DNA of 27,462 bases from Cellvibrionales bacterium UBA1963 (GCA_002336035.1 DDED01000023.1:1-27462); one strand, 5' to 3'. Shown: positions 9,245 through 17,673, counted from the stretch's first letter. Numbers and translations: made by a program. Notes: generated by a model not told the origin, from the letters alone.

Positions 9245-10138
9245 TTAGAGTATTTTTTTAAGCGCTTGTTGTAGGTCTTCATCAATAAATTGATAGCCAT
9301 GTTCAATCAGTACTTGCGGCTTTACTCGACTACTTGATAATAATAAAGCGTCTGCCATTTCACCAAACCCCAGTCTTGCTATGGTTGCCGGTATAGTAAA
9401 AAAAGCGGGTCGCTTAAGGGTCGTTGCCAAAGTGGCGGTGAATTGTCGATTTTTAACGGCTACTGGAGCCACTAAATTAACCGCTCCGGTAATGGCCTCA
9501 CACTGAATTATAAACTCGATGGCATTCACTAATTCATGTAGGCTAATACAGCTCATGTATTGATTGCCATGGCTAAATGGACCGCCGAAACCCAGCTTGA
9601 AGGGCAGTAACATTCGCGCTAACACACCGCCTTTAGTACTCAATACCACGCCTGTACGAATGTGAACAGTACGAATCTCTGTATTTTTCTTAGTTGCCTC
9701 TGTGGCTCTTTCCCAAGCGACGGCCAGTTTAGCGAGAAAGTCGTTACCTGCAGGACTTTCTTCTGTTACGATTTTATCGCCTGTATTGCCATAAACACCA
9801 ATAGCTGAACTTGATATAAAAAGTCTCGGTGTATTTTCCATCGTTAGTAAAGCCATTGTAAGAAGCTCAGTTGACTGTATTCGACTGCTCCAGATAGCTT
9901 TTTTTATCTGAGTATTCCATCGATGATTGGCAATGCTTTTACCCGCCAGATTGATGACAATATCAATTTTTATATTGCGGTCTAAGTCAATTAAATTGTT
10001 GGCGGGGTCCCAGAAAATAAAGTTCTCTTGTTGATTCTTTTGCCGTGATAAGATCAATACCTTATGTCCAGACTCGGTAAATCTTTGTTTGAGCGCGGTT
10101 CCAATGAGTCCTGTGCCTCCTGCGATTAATATGTTCAT
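9245..10138 (-). CDS. yfcH: TIGR01777-family NAD(P)-dependent epimerase-like protein (YfcH type)
   Basis: Atypical short-chain dehydrogenase/epimerase with an N-terminal Rossmann fold. The dinucleotide-binding glycine motif GGTGLIG is at residues 7-13, NLAGKSI follows near residue 63, and a SSSAIGVYG active-site region lies near residue 110. The C-terminal part matches the DUF1731 tail of this family. Length (297) is usual for YfcH. The physiological substrate is not established for the family. It lies 18 bases downstream of the UPF0178 gene on the same strand, so the two are probably co-transcribed. Here it occupies the place after yhdP where tldD is often found. Confidence 0.9.
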   Translation of the reverse strand: MNILIAGGTGLIGTALKQRFTESGHKVLILSRQKNQQENFIFWDPANNLIDLDRNIKIDIVINLAGKSIANHRWNTQIKKAIWSSRIQSTELLTMALLTMENTPRLFISSSAIGVYGNTGDKIVTEESPAGNDFLAKLAVAWERATEATKKNTEIRTVHIRTGVVLSTKGGVLARMLLPFKLGFGGPFSHGNQYMSCISLHELVNAIEFIIQCEAITGAVNLVAPVAVKNRQFTATLATTLKRPAFFTIPATIARLGFGEMADALLLSSSRVKPQVLIEHGYQFIDEDLQQALKKIL

Positions 10139-10156
10139 GACGGTCTCTCTATTGCA

Positions 10157-10612
10157 TTAACTGCTGGTTTGGTGTTGGGTAAGTAATCGGTCTAATTGGT
10201 TGGCGAACGTCTGTCGGTCAGTAAGACTCATGGGTGGCGGACCACCAGTATTGATACCGCTTGAACGCAGGTTGCTCATAAAGTCACGCATACTCAAACG
10301 GGCTTTTATATTTTCTTTGGTATACCGTTCACCTCGAGGATTTAATGCTCGAGCGCCTTTTTCAATCGATTCTGCAGCAAGTGGAATATCGGCAGTAATC
10401 ACCAAGTCACCGCTGCTAAGCTGGCGGACAATTTCATTGTCAGCCATATCAAAGCCAGCACTGACTTTCAGCATTGTTATGTAAGGCGATGAGGGGACTG
10501 TAATCATCTGATTGGCGACTAATGTCATAGGGATTTCTCTGCGTTGAGCTGCGCGAAATAAAATGTCTTTTATTCTTCCTGGGCAGGCATCGGCATCAAC
10601 CCATATCTTCAT
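10157..10612 (-). CDS. yaiI: UPF0178 (DUF188) family protein, YaiI/YqxD type
   Basis: Conserved cytoplasmic protein of unproven function. The 151-residue length and the opening VDADACPG (residues 5-12, acidic residues Asp6 and Asp8) are diagnostic. So is the central ITADIPLA followed by NPRGERYT. The fold has been compared with PIN-like nucleases, which would fit the acidic residues, but no activity is claimed here. It is the upstream member of a two-gene unit with the epimerase gene. It starts 59 bases after the end of the protease gene on the same strand and could be read through from it. Confidence 0.9.
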   Translation of the reverse strand: MKIWVDADACPGRIKDILFRAAQRREIPMTLVANQMITVPSSPYITMLKVSAGFDMADNEIVRQLSSGDLVITADIPLAAESIEKGARALNPRGERYTKENIKARLSMRDFMSNLRSSGINTGGPPPMSLTDRQTFANQLDRLLTQHQTSS

Positions 10613-10671
10613 ATGCGAGCAGATTGAGCGAGTGAGTTTTTAACAGACATACGTATTTTACTGTTTAGAGA

Positions 10672-11838
10672 TTAATTAATGACATTGACTCTGCCAATGT
10701 TTTTTTCAGGTCGCTGACCTATGACTACCAAAAAGCTTTTCTCTGCGCCTTGATGTAAAACTCGCAAGCTGATTTTTTGACCCGGTGGCGTTTGTGCAAT
10801 GCTATGCATACTCAAGTTGCCATCGACAATCGGTGTTTCATCAATATGGGTGATGATATCACCAATTTGGAGTCCAGCTTTTGCAGCTGGGCTGTTGACC
10901 TTGATATCGGTCAAAACTAAGCCATTGAGATTTTCTAATGCTAAGGCCTCGGCCAAGCTCGGTGTGATTTCTTCAACGACAACACCAAGCCAGCCCCTAA
11001 CAACTCGGCCTCTTATCACGATGCTGTCGAGCACATAGCTAGCGATATCGACGGGAATCGCAAAACCGATTCCGTTTGAGCCGCCATTTTGGCTGTATAA
11101 GCTGCTGTTAATACCAATGAGGTCGCCTTGGCTATTGATGAGTGCACCACCAGAGTTGCCACTATTAATTGCCGCATCGGTCTGAATGTACTTTTCATAC
11201 GTGTTGATATGGAGTCCATGTCGACCGGTGGCTGAGACAATGCCTTGAGTAACGGTTTGCCCAATGCCGTATGGGTTGCCTATGGCTAATACAACATCAC
11301 CAATTTTGACATTGTTTGGATTGCCAAATATCAAGGGTGACGCGTTAGTGATGTCTACCTTAATGACGGCTAAATCGGTAGGTTCATCAAAACCAATAAC
11401 AGTGGCTACTCGATTACGCCCATCGGCCATTACCACTTTGACCTTATCGGCGCGTTTGATGACATGATGATTGGTTAAAATATATCCATCACTGCTTACA
11501 ATAACACCTGAGCCTAAGCTGCTTTCAATTTTATTCACAGGCGTTGTTTTTGATTTAAAAAAGCGTTGAAGGATAGGGTTTATAGGGTGTGAATACGTAT
11601 TGGTAGTCACTTGTCGTTGGGTGTAAATATTGACTACCGCTGGCATGGCCTTTTCAACCGCGGATGAAAAACTGTTGATTGGGCGGACAGAATTCTCAGC
11701 AAGTTTTTGCTGGTATTGAAGAAGGACAATGGCTAACAGCACGCCAGAAACGATGGGCCAGCCATAATATTTCAGAAAATGTTTTAAGGCGGTTTCTGCT
11801 TGTTTACAATTTGTCTTAATTGAGGCCAAGAACGGCAT
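10672..11838 (-). CDS. algW: Membrane-anchored periplasmic serine protease, DegS/AlgW type
   Basis: Envelope-stress protease of the HtrA family. In E. coli and Pseudomonas, DegS/AlgW cleaves the anti-sigma factor (RseA/MucA) when its PDZ domain senses misfolded outer-membrane proteins. The product has one membrane helix (about residues 26-42) and no cleavable signal peptide. The trypsin-like domain has an apparent triad of His125 (TNHHVI), Asp155 (TDLAVI) and Ser229 (GNSGG). A single PDZ domain follows from about residue 275. Length 388 is nearer AlgW (389) than DegS (355). Only one HtrA-type gene is present beside zapG, whereas E. coli has degQ and degS there. The family is secure; choosing algW over degS rests on length and lineage. 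Confidence 0.92.
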   Translation of the reverse strand: MPFLASIKTNCKQAETALKHFLKYYGWPIVSGVLLAIVLLQYQQKLAENSVRPINSFSSAVEKAMPAVVNIYTQRQVTTNTYSHPINPILQRFFKSKTTPVNKIESSLGSGVIVSSDGYILTNHHVIKRADKVKVVMADGRNRVATVIGFDEPTDLAVIKVDITNASPLIFGNPNNVKIGDVVLAIGNPYGIGQTVTQGIVSATGRHGLHINTYEKYIQTDAAINSGNSGGALINSQGDLIGINSSLYSQNGGSNGIGFAIPVDIASYVLDSIVIRGRVVRGWLGVVVEEITPSLAEALALENLNGLVLTDIKVNSPAAKAGLQIGDIITHIDETPIVDGNLSMHSIAQTPPGQKISLRVLHQGAEKSFLVVIGQRPEKNIGRVNVIN

Positions 11839-11964
11839 ACTCCTCTAATAATACGTTGTTTAAATGACCGATATTGAGGCGTAATATTTATCTTAAATTA
11901 TACGGTGAAAAATTGAGGTGATTCGATTGCCCACTAGCGCTTCAGTCATTCGTTCTGCGCCTCG

Positions 11965-12510
11965 TCATGAAATAACGTGAATGTTGGTGTTTGAAAAGCC
12001 GTCTTCTGAATGACTTGAATCCTTAGAGCGGTCGTCATTATTGCGTTCTTTCTCTTCAGAGTCCTGCGGACTAATGCTTAAGTTTACTTTTTCCAAGCCG
12101 TAATCTTCCGATAAAGTCCCACTATTTTCTGTGTCTGTTTTAGGGGCATAATCAAGAGGTTGCTGGACGGAGCTGGCTGGTTGGCTGGCATCGGCCGAAA
12201 TAGGCGAGTCAATTAATAAGGAATGACCTTCGTCATCCCGACAAAGTTGATCAGCGCCTAAGGCGAGGTGTTGATGAATGTCCTTATACTTTTCAGTGAG
12301 GTCATTTAGCATCAATGCCGTTTGCGAAAAATGTTCCGCCACATGCACTTGATAGGCCTCGTTTTTTGCTCTCGCGTCGGTTAATTGTTGTTTTAATTGC
12401 TCAGTGTGTTTTTCAGCCATTGCATTATTTCGGTATAAACCAACGCCCAGCACCATACCTGCAATTGAGCAGATAAAGCCAGTAAAAATGAGAAATCCTA
12501 AATCGAACAT
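11965..12510 (-). CDS. zapG: YhcB/ZapG family division-associated membrane protein (DUF1043)
   Basis: Inner-membrane protein implicated in coordinating cell division and elongation. The 181-residue product has one N-terminal membrane helix (about residues 5-26). A charged helical, probably coiled-coil region follows (about 30-75), then an acidic, Ser/Asn-rich tail (about 105-181) that looks disordered. E. coli YhcB is about 132 residues, so the tail here is longer than usual. AGGAG lies 9 bases upstream of the ATG. It is transcribed divergently from zapE across 186 bases, keeping the zapE/zapG neighbourhood known from other gammaproteobacteria. Confidence 0.87.
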   Translation of the reverse strand: MFDLGFLIFTGFICSIAGMVLGVGLYRNNAMAEKHTEQLKQQLTDARAKNEAYQVHVAEHFSQTALMLNDLTEKYKDIHQHLALGADQLCRDDEGHSLLIDSPISADASQPASSVQQPLDYAPKTDTENSGTLSEDYGLEKVNLSISPQDSEEKERNNDDRSKDSSHSEDGFSNTNIHVIS

Positions 12511-12696
12511 AGTGAGTTACTCCTAATATAAATCCATTATAGCGTTTTTTGGAGCTAATGCGCTGTTTAAAGTGGAAAAATTGAAAGCATATTTTATTGC
12601 CAAGCTACTATTGGGTGGTTAATCTTGCTGACTTAATATCGTGCTATGATTGCGATTCCTCCTGATTATTGATTCTGACCTATTGCCATATTTTAT

Positions 12697-13839
12697 ATGA
12701 TTGATCCTTTAAGCCCTTTAGAACGCTTCAAAATCGATCTTGATAAGACCGATTTCCAGCACGATGCGGCACAAGCAATGGCCGTGAAAAAACTGGACGA
12801 TTTATACGATCGGCTTATATTTCGGCAGGCAAGGGTGCCAAGCTTTCGTGAGCGTTTCAGCCATCGGCTCTCAGTCATCACGGGGCGTCGTCGTGTGATG
12901 AGACCTGAGCAAGGTCTCTACTTTTGGGGGGGTGTGGGGCGTGGTAAAACCTATTTGATGGATATGTTTTATGATGCCGTTCCTGGCGACGCTAAACTAC
13001 GCATTCATTTTCATCGCTTCATGCGGCGTGTGCATCATGAATTAGCCAACTTAGATGGCGTTAAAAACCCGTTAGAGCGAGTAGCTGATAAAATTGCAGC
13101 TGAGGTAAATTTAATTTGTTTTGATGAGTTTTTTGTTTCTGATATTACGGATGCAATGATCTTAGGCGGAATGTTTGAGGCGCTTTTTGACCGTGGTGTT
13201 TGTTTGGTTGCCACTTCAAATATTGCCCCAGACGGGCTATATAAAGATGGTTTGCAACGGGCAAGGTTTTTACCCGCTATTGCTTTGATCAAAGCACATA
13301 CCGAGGTTTTAAATGTCGATGGCGGTGTGGATTACCGGTTGCGCACGCTCGAACAAGCACAGTTATACTATACCCCGCTTGATGAGGGTGCGGATGCCAG
13401 TTTGATGACGAGCTTTGAGCGATTAGCACCAAGTAGGGACGGGGGCGAGGTCTTTATCGAGGTTGATGTTCCCATTGAGATTGAGGGGCGTTACATTCAG
13501 TCTCGATACTTGGCTGATGATGTTGTCTGGTTTGATTTTGATGCGCTTTGTGATGGCCCTCGCTCGCAAAATGACTACATTGAGTTAGCTAAAGAGTTTC
13601 ATACCGTCCTGATCAGTGACGTGCCTCAAATGGGTCGTGACAATGAAGATCGAGCCCGCCGCTTTATTAATTTAGTGGATGAGTTTTACGATAGAAATAT
13701 CAAACTCGTTTTGTCGGCTGAGGTTGACTTATTTGATTTATACGATGGTGGTCGCTTAGCCTTCGAATTTCAACGCACTTGCTCGCGATTGCAAGAAATG
13801 CAATCGCATGATTACCTCGCCGCTGCTCACCGAGCTTAA
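12697..13839 (+). CDS. zapE: Cell division ATPase ZapE (AFG1-like)
   Basis: AFG1-type P-loop ATPase reported to associate with the Z-ring during constriction. The 380 residues match E. coli ZapE in length and motifs: Walker A GGVGRGKT at residues 78-85, Walker B LICFDEF at 139-145, a VATSNI sensor segment near 179-184, and FLPAI followed by a DYRLR segment. The C-terminal RLQEMQS motif is also conserved. No Shine-Dalgarno is visible before the ATG at 12697; the N-terminus still aligns sensibly with the family, so this start is kept. It is divergent from zapG and lies about 200 bases ahead of the enoyl-CoA isomerase-like gene. Confidence 0.94.
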   Translation: MIDPLSPLERFKIDLDKTDFQHDAAQAMAVKKLDDLYDRLIFRQARVPSFRERFSHRLSVITGRRRVMRPEQGLYFWGGVGRGKTYLMDMFYDAVPGDAKLRIHFHRFMRRVHHELANLDGVKNPLERVADKIAAEVNLICFDEFFVSDITDAMILGGMFEALFDRGVCLVATSNIAPDGLYKDGLQRARFLPAIALIKAHTEVLNVDGGVDYRLRTLEQAQLYYTPLDEGADASLMTSFERLAPSRDGGEVFIEVDVPIEIEGRYIQSRYLADDVVWFDFDALCDGPRSQNDYIELAKEFHTVLISDVPQMGRDNEDRARRFINLVDEFYDRNIKLVLSAEVDLFDLYDGGRLAFEFQRTCSRLQEMQSHDYLAAAHRA

Positions 13840-14037
13840 TTTTTTGATGTCCTGTCTGCCAGATTCCGTGAAAAATCATTTGATGTTAGTCGTGGCAAAA
13901 ATGGCTAAATAAGTTGGCACTCAGGTTCATGTGATGCATAAATGGTTTTTCATATCACTGCTTAGGCTACCTATTTTGCGGTATGGTATCGCCACTAACC
14001 AATAATAATTAAGTGGTATCGATTTTAGGAGTGCAAT

Positions 14038-14802
14038 GTGAGCGAAGAAAATTTATTAATAAGCACCCACGAGGGTGTCCGAGAAATCACCCTTAACCGG
14101 CCTGAGAAAAAAAATGCATTAGACGGCCAGCTTTTTTCAGCGTTGGCTGAAGCGTTACAGCAAGCTCGAAAAGATAACGATGTGCATGTTGTGATGCTGT
14201 CAGGAGCCGGAGGTAATTTTTGCTCAGGAATGGATTTAGGCGGAAACTTTGATGATGGCAGTGCGCCGTTTGATAATTGTGCTGCAGCAATGGCTGAATT
14301 CGATAAACCGTTAATAGCTGCTGTGGAGGGTATTGCCATTGGAGGCGGTGCAACCATTCCGTTGCACTGCGATGTGGTGTATGTGGGAGAAAGTTTGCGC
14401 ATGCGTTTTCCTTTTGTCAATTTAGGCTTGGTGCCTGAGTTTTCGAGCAGTTATTTACTTCAAGCCAATATTGGGGCTCAACAGGCGGCTGAAATCATGT
14501 TTACGGCGGAGTGGATCAATTCAGAGCGCGCTGTTTCCTTAGGCCTGGCAAGTAGGGCTTACCCCAATAGTGAGTTGCATTCGCGCGCAAGAGCCAAGGC
14601 AGAAGAAATGGCCCAGTGGCCAGTCAATGCCTTAGTGGCAACTAAGCGCTGCCTTAAGGCGACGCAGCAGCAACCCATTGCCATTGCACAGGCAATAGAA
14701 ACACAATTGATGGCCGAGCAAGTGGGGTCACCTGAAAATACCGAGGCGATCACCGCTTTTTTTGAGAAACGTCCGCCAAATTTCCGCGCATCAAAAGCCT
14801 AG
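14038..14802 (+). CDS. Crotonase-family protein, probable enoyl-CoA isomerase
   Basis: Member of the enoyl-CoA hydratase/isomerase superfamily, 254 residues, with the oxyanion-hole segments FCSGMDL (61-67) and GIAIGGGA (98-105). Both hydratase glutamates appear to be missing: the position after GGG reads Ala-Thr rather than Cys-Glu, and the PE of the second motif reads FPFV (Pro125-Phe126). A glutamate is kept at Glu134 in GLVPEFSSS, the position used by delta3,delta2-enoyl-CoA isomerases. Isomerase activity on unsaturated acyl-CoA is therefore more likely than hydration, by inference. The GTG start has AGGAG 6 bases upstream; the overlapping ATG (14036) runs straight into TGA. It is followed 9 bases later by a short-chain dehydrogenase gene, suggesting an operon. 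Confidence 0.85.
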   Translation: MSEENLLISTHEGVREITLNRPEKKNALDGQLFSALAEALQQARKDNDVHVVMLSGAGGNFCSGMDLGGNFDDGSAPFDNCAAAMAEFDKPLIAAVEGIAIGGGATIPLHCDVVYVGESLRMRFPFVNLGLVPEFSSSYLLQANIGAQQAAEIMFTAEWINSERAVSLGLASRAYPNSELHSRARAKAEEMAQWPVNALVATKRCLKATQQQPIAIAQAIETQLMAEQVGSPENTEAITAFFEKRPPNFRASKA

Positions 14803-14811
14803 GAGCAGACA

Positions 14812-15594
14812 ATGCACATTGATAAGAGTAAGGTTGATAAAGTCATCTTGATCACGGGCGCAGGGAGCGGTATGGGGCAGCTTGCGGCTCAAAACTTTTC
14901 CAAACAAGGCGCAAAAGTTGCAGCTTTAGATGTCAATGCTGACGGGTTGGCGACTACTGCCGAGGGATTTGAAGGGATAAAAACCTGGCAGCTTGATATC
15001 ACAGATTTTGATGCAGTTAACCAAGTGGTGGCTCAAATTGTCGCCGAATTAGGCCCAATAGACAGCGTCTATAACGCGGCAGCTATTATGCCTTTTGGCA
15101 AATTAACAGACCAAGCCAATGCTGTGCAGCATAAAATTATGCACATTAACTACGGTGGTTTAGTCAACATTGCTCAGGCAACCTTGCCCGCTATGGTTGC
15201 GCGAGGGGAGGGGGATTTTATTAGTTTTGCCTCTTCAGCGGCGTTGATTCCAACCATGTTGACAGGCGCTTATTCTGCATCGAAGGCGGCTGTCGCACTG
15301 TATACCGAAATCCTTTACCACGAGAATATTAACTCCGGCTTACGATTTGCTTGCGTTTGCCCGATCGTTGTCAAAACACCGCTTCTTCAGCAGGCGCGTG
15401 ATACGGTTTGGCCTAAAATGTTGGATTCTGGCGCACCGATGCAGGCTCAAGAGGTGCTCGATGAAATTGATGATTGCCTTAAAAAAGGCAAGTTTTGGGT
15501 TTACGCTGGTAAAGGGGCTCAAATGGGAGCGAGGATGAGACGATTTTTCCCCTCATTGATTTGGCAACAGGTGCATAAAACCGAGGGGTTTTAG
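14812..15594 (+). CDS. Short-chain dehydrogenase/reductase (SDR)
   Basis: Classical SDR of 260 residues. The cofactor glycine motif TGAGSGMG is at 15-22, Asp40 at the end of beta2 suggests NAD preference, the structural NAA motif (usually NAG) is at 88-90, and the catalytic Ser is near 141 with Tyr154 and Lys158 in YSASK. Substrate is unknown. Nine bases separate it from the isomerase-like gene, so the pair probably acts on one pathway, perhaps acyl-CoA or steroid-like degradation; that is inference from context only. An AGGAG lies about 7 bases before the ATG. The two genes sit between zapE and rplM, which are more often direct neighbours in related genomes. Confidence 0.85.
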   Translation: MHIDKSKVDKVILITGAGSGMGQLAAQNFSKQGAKVAALDVNADGLATTAEGFEGIKTWQLDITDFDAVNQVVAQIVAELGPIDSVYNAAAIMPFGKLTDQANAVQHKIMHINYGGLVNIAQATLPAMVARGEGDFISFASSAALIPTMLTGAYSASKAAVALYTEILYHENINSGLRFACVCPIVVKTPLLQQARDTVWPKMLDSGAPMQAQEVLDEIDDCLKKGKFWVYAGKGAQMGARMRRFFPSLIWQQVHKTEGF

Positions 15595-15732
15595 TGGCTG
15601 GCCGCTAGGCTCTATTTGACAGCCAGTGAGTTGAAATCGGTGTTTTTTTGTCAATTAGGCGACTGGATGCGATAATTATTGTCAGTTATACGGTTCAAGC
15701 ATCAATTCCGGTCCTCAACCCCCATAAATCGG

Positions 15733-15761
15733 TTGCCAAGTGGCTTTAGATTCTGTAGTAT
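15733..15761 (+). promoter_or_regulatory. Probable sigma70 promoter for rplM-rpsI
   Basis: TTGCCA at 15733-15738 and TAGTAT at 15756-15761 are separated by exactly 17 bases, the best promoter-like element in the window. Transcription would start near 15768, giving a leader of about 75 bases before rplM. It lies in the 248-base gap after the dehydrogenase gene, so the ribosomal protein operon would be expressed independently of the metabolic pair upstream. Confidence 0.6.
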
Positions 15762-15780
15762 TCGCGCTCTTTTTTAGCTA

Positions 15781-15823
15781 GCTCTGCTTGCAGGGCAGCA
15801 TTATAAACGCTCAAAAATTGAGC
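15781..15823 (+). promoter_or_regulatory. Two leader hairpins upstream of rplM
   Basis: Two short stems lie in the predicted 5' leader: GCTCTG (15781-15786) with CAGGGC (15791-15796) around a CTTG loop, containing one G-U pair, and GCTCAA (15809-15814) with TTGAGC (15818-15823) around AAA. The second ends 6 bases before the AGGA Shine-Dalgarno at 15830-15833. L13 is reported to repress its own operon in E. coli, so these stems are candidates for its target. Binding is inference; only the pairing is seen. Confidence 0.35.
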
Positions 15824-15842
15824 TAATTTAGGATGTTTTCTG

Positions 15843-16271
15843 ATGAAAACTTACAGTGCAAAGCCTGCTGATATTCAACATGACTGGTTTATTATTGATG
15901 CTTCAGGTAAGACTCTCGGTAGAATGGCGACCGAAATCGCCCACCGCTTACGCGGTAAACACAAGCCTGAGTACACGCCTCATATGGACACTGGTGACTA
16001 CATTGTTGTCATTAATGCTGAGAAAATTGAAGTGACGGGTAAAAAAGGCGAAGGAAAGATTTACCACTCTCACACTGGCTACCCAGGTGGACTAAAATCG
16101 ATTACGTTCAATAAACTCATTGAGAAAGCCCCAGAAAGAACAATACAGTCGGCGGTTAAAGGCATGTTACCTAGAAATCCGCTGGGCCGTGAAATGTTCA
16201 GGAAGTTAAAAGTTTATGCCGGCAGCGATCATCCACATGCGGCACAACAACCACAAACCTTAGAATTGTAA
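15843..16271 (+). CDS. rplM: 50S ribosomal protein L13
   Basis: Early-assembling large-subunit protein that binds 23S rRNA. The 142-residue product has the family's exact length in E. coli. It shows the signature run MKTYSAKP at the N-terminus, GKTLGRMAT near residue 25, RGKHKPEYTPH near 40, and GMLPRNPLGR near 115. It is the first gene of the two-gene rplM-rpsI operon, 11 bases before rpsI. The Shine-Dalgarno AGGA is 9 bases upstream of the ATG. Confidence 0.98.
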   Translation: MKTYSAKPADIQHDWFIIDASGKTLGRMATEIAHRLRGKHKPEYTPHMDTGDYIVVINAEKIEVTGKKGEGKIYHSHTGYPGGLKSITFNKLIEKAPERTIQSAVKGMLPRNPLGREMFRKLKVYAGSDHPHAAQQPQTLEL

Positions 16272-16282
16272 GAGCACACATT

Positions 16283-16675
16283 ATGTCAGCGACACAATAC
16301 ACAGGCACAGGACGACGTAAAACCGCATCAGCCCGCGTTTTTTTGAAAGATGGTAGCGGCGATATCACGGTTAATAATCGACCGTTAGATGAATTTTTTG
16401 GTCGGCAAGTAGCGCGAATGATTGTCCGTCAACCACTCCAACTAGTTGATGTTGAAGGTAAGTTTGATATTAATGTGACCGTTAAGGGCGGAGGCAGTTT
16501 CGGACAAGCTGGCGCTATTCGGCACGGCATCACGCGTGCGTTAATTGAATTTGATGAAACGTTACGGCCAAGTTTGAGAAAAGCGGGCTTTGTGACACGT
16601 GATGCTCGAGAAGTGGAGCGTAAGAAAGTCGGTTTACGCAAAGCGCGTAAGAAACCACAATTTTCGAAACGATAA
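16283..16675 (+). CDS. rpsI: 30S ribosomal protein S9
   Basis: Small-subunit head protein whose C-terminal tail reaches the P-site tRNA. The 130-residue product is full length, with GTGRRKTASARVFL near the start, VKGGGSFGQAGAIRHGI in the middle and the conserved basic ending KKPQFSKR, whose last Arg contacts the tRNA anticodon stem. It follows rplM by 11 bases and is followed 16 bases later by a strong intrinsic terminator. Confidence 0.98.
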   Translation: MSATQYTGTGRRKTASARVFLKDGSGDITVNNRPLDEFFGRQVARMIVRQPLQLVDVEGKFDINVTVKGGGSFGQAGAIRHGITRALIEFDETLRPSLRKAGFVTRDAREVERKKVGLRKARKKPQFSKR

Positions 16676-16691
16676 ACTGTGTTTCTCAGTT

Positions 16692-16721
16692 AAAACCCGA
16701 TGTCAGCATCGGGTTTTTTTT
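16692..16721 (+). terminator. Rho-independent terminator after rpsI
   Basis: Perfect stem CCCGATG (16696-16702) / CATCGGG (16707-16713) around a TCAG loop, flanked by AAAA before and followed by eight T residues at 16714-16721. It ends the rplM-rpsI operon. Confidence 0.92.
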
Positions 16722-17079
16722 GGCCTGATTTCAGCCATGATGAATGAATCCAAGCCGCATTGATGAACGTAAAAGATAAAGTTAACATGTCTTTTGATTT
16801 TTTTTGTTGTATGCGGAAACTGCTTAATTAACGTTTCTCTTAAGACGCGCTAGGCGTAAAAAAAAACCTGCAAAAATGCATATATTCCTGACAAAGTGAC
16901 CAGATTAATTTACCATTCGCACTGTTTTAAAAGTATCAAAAGGGCATGCTTCGTTATTGAGAGCCCTTCTCATCAATGGTCTATTCATGCAGAAATACAT
17001 ACCAAATTAATTAAGCGAATGGCTTTTTGAACGATAATTGGCACCGACGGCATATTATCGATAGGTTTTGGAGTAATAA
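16722..17079 (+). promoter_or_regulatory. petA upstream region with candidate promoter and leader stem
   Basis: No gene was seen in this AT-rich gap. A sigma70-like pair, CTGACA (16888-16893) and TACCAT (16911-16916), has a 17-base spacer and would give a petA leader of about 155 bases. Within that leader AAGGGC (16940-16945) can pair with GCCCTT (16963-16968). GGAG at 17070-17073 is the petA Shine-Dalgarno, 6 bases before ATG. A second AT-rich element, TATTAT near 17053, has no good -35 partner. Promoter assignment is by motif only. Confidence 0.35.
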
Positions 17080-17673
17080 ATGAGTAATGAAATGTCTAAC
17101 CCGGGTCGTCGTCAATTTTTGACGGCGGCAACATCTGCTGTTGCGGGTGTTGGAGTGGTAGGTATAGCGGTTCCCTTTATTGGTTCTTGGAACCCAAGTG
17201 CAAAAGCAAAAGCAGCCGGTGCGCCGGTTAAATTTGATCCATCAAAAATGGAGCCAGGTCAATTAGTGAGAGTCGAATGGCGGGGCCAACCCGTGTTTGT
17301 GATTCGGCGAACGCAAGAGCAGCTTGACGATCTAGTGACCATCAATGACAGTCTTAAAGACCCCCAGTCATTGATATCAAAGCAACCGACTTATGTCGAT
17401 GAGATAAATCGTGCTGTAAAGAGCGAATTTTTAGTGCTGGTGGGTCTCTGTACTCATTTAGGATGTTCGCCGAAATATATTAAGAAACTTGATTCCGCAG
17501 CACCTGACGCTGCGTGGAAAGGCGGTTTTTTCTGTGCTTGCCACGGTTCAAAGTTTGATATGGCAGGTCGCGTTTACAAAGGGGTGCCGGCCTCCGAAAA
17601 TTTAGTCGTTCCGCCGTACAATTATGAATCTGGATCGTTGATGGTGATTGGTGTTGATGGAGATACAGCTTAA
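17080..17673 (+). CDS. petA: Ubiquinol-cytochrome c reductase Rieske iron-sulfur subunit
   Basis: Electron-transfer subunit of the bc1 complex: its 2Fe-2S cluster takes an electron from ubiquinol at the Qo site and passes it to cytochrome c1. The 197-residue product starts with a twin-arginine segment (GRRQFLTAA, Arg10-Arg11) followed by a hydrophobic helix at about 15-35 that stays as the membrane anchor. Cluster ligands are Cys124 and His126 in CTHLGC, and Cys152 and His155 in CACHGS; Cys129 and Cys154 would form the stabilising disulfide. The second box has Ala where Pro is more usual (CPCHGS). The stop codon's last base is the first base of the next gene, so translation is probably coupled. 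Confidence 0.96.
   Translation: MSNEMSNPGRRQFLTAATSAVAGVGVVGIAVPFIGSWNPSAKAKAAGAPVKFDPSKMEPGQLVRVEWRGQPVFVIRRTQEQLDDLVTINDSLKDPQSLISKQPTYVDEINRAVKSEFLVLVGLCTHLGCSPKYIKKLDSAAPDAAWKGGFFCACHGSKFDMAGRVYKGVPASENLVVPPYNYESGSLMVIGVDGDTA

Noticed and set aside
14025..14420. Minus-strand 131-residue frame over the crotonase gene
   Set aside because: Shadow of a well-supported plus-strand enzyme with intact family motifs.
17039..17054. TTGGCAC-type sequence resembling a sigma54 promoter before petA
   Set aside because: The GC element lies two bases too close to the GG element for the strict -24/-12 spacing and lacks TTGC.
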